Shown piece after piece: positions 59,975 through 64,000 of a stretch of 64,000 nt of DNA. Source of the stretch: Streptomyces mangrovi (GTDB taxonomy: Bacteria; Actinomycetota; Actinomycetes; Streptomycetales; Streptomycetaceae); contig NZ_FOSG01000001.1 of NCBI RefSeq assembly GCF_900114215.1, positions 186,001-250,000 of the forward strand, read 5' to 3'. Numbering within the stretch: the first letter of the stretch is position 1; the number at the start of each line of letters is the position of its first letter. The translations under genes and the position numbers were made by a program. The notes below the pieces were generated by a model. The model saw nothing but the letters and a program-made list of their open reading frames with translations. It was not told where the DNA came from and searched no databases.

Positions 59975-61432
59975 TCAGGACAGGGCCGCCCAGATCGCGT
60001 TGGAGTCGGCGACCACACTGGTCGGGTTGAACGAAGTGGGCAGCGAGGTCTGCCCAGTGCTCGACAGCCGCCCGTGCCGGATGAACGCGCCGGGCATCCG
60101 GGCGCTGCCGGCCGGGGCGTTGCCGATGCTGGCTCCGCGGGCGAAGGCGGGCCCGTCGTTCTTGTCGGCCGGGCCGTTGACCAGCAGGGCGATCCAGTAG
60201 TTGCCGGGCTGTGCGGCGTAGGGGGCGCCGAGCGGGATGACGATCGTGCGCCCCTCATTGGCCGGGATCACCTGGGACAGCGGCGCGGTGACCCCCACCC
60301 GCTGCCCGGCGCCGGTGTACAGGCCGGCCCAGGAGTTGGCGCCGAGTGTGCCGCCGACGTATCCGGGGGTGTAGAACACCACGTTGGAGACGGTGTGCGG
60401 GGCGTGCAGCGGGATGCCGATGAGGTACAGCCAGCCGTTGATGCAGTACTGGGCCGAGGTCGCCGCGGTGGCGGCCGGGTCGAAGGACCAGCCGGCGAAG
60501 CCCATGGCGGCCGGTGACCAGGTGCCGGCCGCCGAGACCGCGTCGACGTAGGAGCGGCGGGCGAGCTGGTCTCCGGTGGCCGGGTCGGCGGGGACCGAGG
60601 GCGGGACGGTGAACGTCTTGGCGCCGCCGACCGTCTGGCCGCCGTCCAGCAGGACGGCCCGTCCGGCGGGCACGGCCGAGACGTCGCCCGCGCTCAGTTC
60701 CACCGTGCCGGTGCGGCCGTTGACGGAGAGCACCGGCGCGTCGTCGGCGGCCAGGTAGCGTCCGTCGGCGGTGGCCTGGTCCAGCGCCCCGACGTCGGCG
60801 GCCGTCAGCACCACCTCGCCGGTCAGCCCGTTGACGGAGGCGACCGCGCCGCCGGTGCCGGCCGGAAGCTGACCGGAGGGCACCAGCCCCTGGGCGTCCA
60901 GTGTGGCGACGCCGCCGGGGGCGCCCGCCGAGGCAGCCGGCACGGCGGCCACGTCGGCGGCGTCCAGGACGATGTCGGCCTCGGTGCGGCCGTTGACCGA
61001 CCGTACGGCGCCCGGCTCTCCGGGCGGTCCGGCCGGGCCCGGTTCGCCGGGCGGGCCGGCCGGGCCGGGGACGGCGACGTAGTCGGGGGTGGCGGGGTCC
61101 ACCGGGGCGACGTCGGCCAGGTCCACCTGCTGCTCGGCGGCGGGCAGCACGATCTGGTAGCTGCGCTTGCGGCCCACCCCGGAGAGCTGTTCGGTGACGG
61201 TGTAGGTCCACCGCGCCGGGTTCCAGCCCTCTGCGTCGGTGGCGGGCAGGACGGTGCTGATGCGGCCCTCGGCGTCCAGGGCGGCCACGGTCGGCCCGCC
61301 GAGGATGACGTCGGTGGCGGCGTGGGTGAGCAGTGCGGGCGGCCGGAACTCGACGGTGCCGGTCATCGGCCGCCCGTCGGGGGTCAGGTACCGCGCGGTG
61401 ACGGTGACGACGGGGATGGAATCGGGCAGCAT
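59975..61432 (-). CDS. phage tail protein with collagen-like segment and repeats
   Basis: 485 residues. A beta-rich N-terminus (VTVTARYLTPDGRPMTGTVE) precedes a short collagen-like GPAGPPGEPGPAGPPGEPG run. Then come three SVNGRTG/L-type repeats (SVNGRTEADIVLDAADVAAV, SVNGLTGEVVLTAADVGAL, SVNGRTGTVELSAGDVSAV), and a C-terminal receptor-like beta domain. Typical of tail fibre/baseplate proteins of actinophages. ATG 61432. Confidence 0.82.
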   Translation of the reverse strand: MLPDSIPVVTVTARYLTPDGRPMTGTVEFRPPALLTHAATDVILGGPTVAALDAEGRISTVLPATDAEGWNPARWTYTVTEQLSGVGRKRSYQIVLPAAEQQVDLADVAPVDPATPDYVAVPGPAGPPGEPGPAGPPGEPGAVRSVNGRTEADIVLDAADVAAVPAASAGAPGGVATLDAQGLVPSGQLPAGTGGAVASVNGLTGEVVLTAADVGALDQATADGRYLAADDAPVLSVNGRTGTVELSAGDVSAVPAGRAVLLDGGQTVGGAKTFTVPPSVPADPATGDQLARRSYVDAVSAAGTWSPAAMGFAGWSFDPAATAATSAQYCINGWLYLIGIPLHAPHTVSNVVFYTPGYVGGTLGANSWAGLYTGAGQRVGVTAPLSQVIPANEGRTIVIPLGAPYAAQPGNYWIALLVNGPADKNDGPAFARGASIGNAPAGSARMPGAFIRHGRLSSTGQTSLPTSFNPTSVVADSNAIWAALS

Positions 61433-61551
61433 GCGGATGTCTCCTTGCGTGTCGTTGCGGAACGCGGCGCGGGCGCGGCCGGGCGCGTGACCGGCGGCGG
61501 GTGCGGGGCGGGGCGGCGGATGCGTGCGGGCCGGGGCGGGGCGGCGGCCGG

Positions 61552-62262
61552 TCAGGACTGCACGCCGTACAAGGCCAGCGGGCGGCAGCGCACGGTGCCC
61601 CCGGCCGCCGCCCTGGCCTGCACCTCGAAGGTGACCGTCGCGCCGTAGTCGGCGCCGAGCACCTCGGTGAACTCCAGTCCGTCCGGCCCGCCCGCCGGAC
61701 CCACCTGTTCGCCGTCGCACAGCAGCCGCACCTCGGCGCCCTCGGCGCCCTCCGCCGCGATGCGGCAGTGCAGTCTGGGGTGCTGGACGATTCCGGGGCC
61801 GCGGAAGAGGGGGGTCCAGGAGGTCGCAGCGGTGGACTCCCAGCGGCCGACCGCCACCGGCGCGGGCAGCGGGTAGGGCACGTAGGGGCGGGCCAGTCCG
61901 CGGCGCCGGGCGTCGTCGGCGACGACCACGTTGCCCTTGCGGTCGAGGATCTGCACCGGCTGGTCGGGCAGGGTGTCCGGGCTGCCGGTCCACACCGTCA
62001 GCGCCAGGGAGCCGTCGTCGCGGCGCACCACCAGGCCCTGCTGCGGCTCGCCGCCGACGCGGTCCGGCTGGACGCGGCCGAGGTAGAGCAGGTCCTCGCC
62101 GCCGGGGGTGCGCACCCGCAGCCGGCCGCCGTCGCCGATGACGACGTCGCCGCCGCTGATGCGGTTCATCGGCGGGCTGCTGTTGGCGCTGCCCATCAGG
62201 TCCCGCACCTGCCGCTCCAGCTCGCGCAGCCGGTCCAGCAGGTCGGTGGGGATGATCGCCAC
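61552..62262 (-). CDS. phage tail-associated hypothetical protein
   Basis: 236 residues, GTG start. An N-terminal coiled coil (TDLLDRLRELERQVRDLMGS) is followed by beta-rich sequence (ISGGDVVIGDGGRLRVRTPG, FEVQARAAAGGTVRCRPLAL). Location between tail genes supports a virion role. Ends 119 bp before the collagen-like protein starts. Confidence 0.65.
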   Translation of the reverse strand: MAIIPTDLLDRLRELERQVRDLMGSANSSPPMNRISGGDVVIGDGGRLRVRTPGGEDLLYLGRVQPDRVGGEPQQGLVVRRDDGSLALTVWTGSPDTLPDQPVQILDRKGNVVVADDARRRGLARPYVPYPLPAPVAVGRWESTAATSWTPLFRGPGIVQHPRLHCRIAAEGAEGAEVRLLCDGEQVGPAGGPDGLEFTEVLGADYGATVTFEVQARAAAGGTVRCRPLALYGVQS

Positions 62263-62265
62263 CTG

Positions 62266-63366
62266 TCAGGCTCCTTCCAGGTAGAGGGTCGCGGTCTCGG
62301 CCCTGGTGCGCTGCGGCGGGGTGACGGCCAGCCCGACGATCCGGTACCGGTCGTCGGCCCCCTCCGGGTGCCACAGGTCCCGGATGCGCAGCCGCAGCCG
62401 GGCGCCCAGCAGGGCGGGGGAGATCCGGCCGTCCATCAGCACGGTGATCTGCGGGATGGTCTCCGGGCGTCGGTGCCGGGCCAGTTCGGCACGGGCCAGG
62501 GAGTCCAGCACGGCCTGGTCGCGTACGGAGGTGTGGTCGGAGCTGGACTCCAGCCGCGGCCAGCCGCCCGCGATGTCGTCGGCGTCCACCCGCCGCGCGG
62601 CCAGCGGCACCGACTCCTGGGACTGGTCGGAGTTGGCCGACTCCCCTCTGGCGACCCATACGTTGGCCTGCACGGTGGCGTCCGAGGGCAGGCTGTAGGT
62701 GAGCACCGCGCCGGGGTGGTCCAGCACGATGTCGGCGTGCCCGGTGTGGATCCGGGGGTGGCCGAGCTGGAGCCGTTTGACGCGGCGGCCCTGTGCGTCG
62801 CGGTGGCAGTGCACGCGCCACTCGAAGCCGTCGTCCAGCCTGGCCAGCTTGTCGATCAGCTCCCGCACCCGGGCCAGGTCGGTGTAGGCGTGGGCGAAGT
62901 CCCGCCGCACCCCGGACACTTCACTCCCGTACCGCAGGCCGATGTCGCCGCCCGGTTGCGCCTGTACGTGGTCGATGAGCGCGCGGACGATGTCGAACTG
63001 GTCGGTGGCCGTGCCCACCACGTCGCCGGAGAGGATGCGGTGGTCGAGGTAGGAGTCGAAGGTGGCGGCCTGGAACTCGGCCTTCGTCCGGCCCTGTTCG
63101 TCGGACTGCGGGGTGCACGTCCACAGCACGCCGCCCCACCGCACGTCCCCGTCGCGCTCCAGCCAGACCGCGGTGCGGCCGGGCCGGAGCGCGGCGCGGG
63201 CCCGGCGGGCGAGCGCCTCGTCCGGCAGCGGGACGGTGGCGGTGAGCGAGCCGGGCTTGCCGATGTAGTCGTCGTACTTCGCCTCGGTCAGCGGCAGTAC
63301 GTCCACCACGCGGTCGGTGCGCAGGTCGCAGAAGACGGCGCGGTGGACGGCGGTGCGCCCGCTCAC
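62266..63366 (-). CDS. phage minor tail protein (gp37/DUF5047-like)
   Basis: 366 residues, GTG overlapping the upstream stop. AVFCDLRTDRVVDVLPLTEA, GSLTATVPLPDEALARRARA, VWLERDGDVRWGGVLWTCTP, and a C-terminal RIVGLAVTPPQRTRAETATL match baseplate/hub proteins of Siphoviridae that begin with a beta-barrel. The family name is uncertain. Confidence 0.65.
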   Translation of the reverse strand: MSGRTAVHRAVFCDLRTDRVVDVLPLTEAKYDDYIGKPGSLTATVPLPDEALARRARAALRPGRTAVWLERDGDVRWGGVLWTCTPQSDEQGRTKAEFQAATFDSYLDHRILSGDVVGTATDQFDIVRALIDHVQAQPGGDIGLRYGSEVSGVRRDFAHAYTDLARVRELIDKLARLDDGFEWRVHCHRDAQGRRVKRLQLGHPRIHTGHADIVLDHPGAVLTYSLPSDATVQANVWVARGESANSDQSQESVPLAARRVDADDIAGGWPRLESSSDHTSVRDQAVLDSLARAELARHRRPETIPQITVLMDGRISPALLGARLRLRIRDLWHPEGADDRYRIVGLAVTPPQRTRAETATLYLEGA

Positions 63367-64000
63367 TCGGCCGGCTCCGCGGACTCGTAGACGAGCGTTC
63401 CGGCGATCTGGGTGCCGGCCGACCAGTCCCACGGGGTGACCGCGTCCACCAGACCGCTGTGGGCGGCCACGGTGCCGTCGAGGTCGCCGGAGGAGACCTC
63501 CATCTCCAGGTGGTCGGCGGTGGTCAGGCGTATCCGGGCGATGCGCCGGGCCCGGGTGCCGTCCTGGAGTCCGGCGAAGCCGGTCGCCTGGCTGGCTCCG
63601 GCCGCCCGGACGGGCAGCGAGAAGCGCCAGTTGTCGCCCGTCCCCCCGGTGCCGAAGACGGTGGTGGAGCCGAAGTAGACGTTGAAGGAGGCGTGCACCA
63701 GGGTGCCGGTGTGCACATAGCGGCACTCGACGGCGGCGTTGCCGAACGAGGGGGTGCCGGCGCCGGTGCTGGTGGTCCAGCGCGGTGTCCACTCCCGCCA
63801 CCTGGGGGTGGGCGGGTAGGGCTGCCAGGCGGTGCCGTCCCAGCGCTGGAGGCCGCCGGCCCCGACGTCCCGGTACTGGCCGGGGTAGCTGCCGGGGATG
63901 TCCCTGGGCCAGTCCTCGGGCACGATGCCGCCGACGGCGACGGTGGCGCGGCGCAGGTCGCCGACGGCCGAGTTCCAGTCGATGCCGCCGGTGCCCTCCG
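63363..64000 (-). CDS. phage tail protein, 5' end beyond window
   Basis: The open frame reaches the window edge. Visible: DWNSAVGDLRRATVAVGGI, SYPGQYRDVGAGGLQRWDG and a C-terminal beta domain (FNVYFGSTTVFGTGGTGDNW). The actual start lies outside, so length is unknown. Its stop overlaps the minor tail start. Confidence 0.6.
   Translation of the reverse strand, partial: EGTGGIDWNSAVGDLRRATVAVGGIVPEDWPRDIPGSYPGQYRDVGAGGLQRWDGTAWQPYPPTPRWREWTPRWTTSTGAGTPSFGNAAVECRYVHTGTLVHASFNVYFGSTTVFGTGGTGDNWRFSLPVRAAGASQATGFAGLQDGTRARRIARIRLTTADHLEMEVSSGDLDGTVAAHSGLVDAVTPWDWSAGTQIAGTLVYESAEPAE

Larger units (their letters stand above)
58327..64000 (-). mobile_element. phage lysis and tail module (prophage part)
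   Basis: Leftward genes in tail-to-lysis order, many overlapping: tail protein (63363-64000), minor tail protein, tail-associated protein, collagen-like tail protein, amidase endolysin, two small membrane proteins. It continues past the right edge. No integrase, head or terminase genes are in view, so whether it is a full prophage cannot be judged. Confidence 0.6.

Noticed and set aside
1-64000. CRISPR arrays
   Set aside because: No regularly spaced direct repeats of 20-40 nt were found; the dense hexamers at 30.4-30.9 kb are irregularly spaced.

Overview
The window is a GC-rich actinobacterial chromosome segment, almost certainly Streptomyces. The evidence is pervasive G/C third positions, many GTG/TTG starts, GTGA/ATGA stop-start overlaps, an hrdD-type sigma factor, a sepX/glp division locus, litR-like MerR, rare TTA codons, and tandem accessory elements at tRNA genes.

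Layout. 1-5.5 kb: the edge of a DUF4383 membrane gene, a broken ECF sigma gene divergent from a MerR/B12-type regulator, a NUDIX hydrolase, a methyltransferase, a plasmid-like GntR/three-gene module, and a toxin-antitoxin (TA) module with a dead toxin. 5.6-26.8 kb: core chromosome. It holds tRNA-Ala(CGC), sepX, a RimJ-like acetyltransferase, moaB-moaC-glp-galU (molybdenum cofactor, division and UDP-glucose functions), a folate salvage ligase, a penicillin acylase, a K+/H+ antiporter, an MFS exporter, fmdB with a CIRCE-like operator, MTA phosphorylase, mscL, a P1 peptidase, hrdD with a sigma-R-type promoter, and a secreted GH3 enzyme.

26.9-51.3 kb: an integrative mobilizable element inserted in the 3' end of tRNA-Arg(CCT). 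It carries a tyrosine integrase, an excisionase, a DUF3631 replication-type protein whose gene holds 22 copies of GGGACC/GGTCCC, a MobC/relaxase pair with an oriT-like hairpin, and a long anti-phage cargo. Rightward are two overlapping genes matching type I Mokosh: a pseudokinase-SF1 helicase and a PLD-fold protein with a degenerate HKD motif. Leftward from 50.6 kb is an operon rloA (AAA ATPase), rloB (Toprim-like), an hsdM-hsdS fusion with one recognition domain, and an hsdR-like gene that has lost its visible nuclease and Walker A residues. A 1.2-kb IS5-family element sits exactly at the hsdMS stop codon, between hsdMS and hsdR. No TraB/FtsK transfer ATPase is seen, so transfer would need a helper.

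51.3-55.8 kb: a second, eroded tRNA-derived segment ending at a third copy of the att core (52.87-52.91 kb), followed by a cluster of intact and decayed PIN-type TA modules. 55.9-58.1 kb: a secreted lipase and an FAD monooxygenase. 58.3-64 kb: a phage lysis/tail module (small membrane proteins, amidase endolysin, collagen-like tail protein, tail proteins) running off the right edge.

The most unusual content is the rloA-rloB-hsdMS-hsdR operon with an apparently dead restriction subunit. The two defence operons also carry TTA codons (mkoA, rloB), which suggests bldA-linked, development-dependent immunity.
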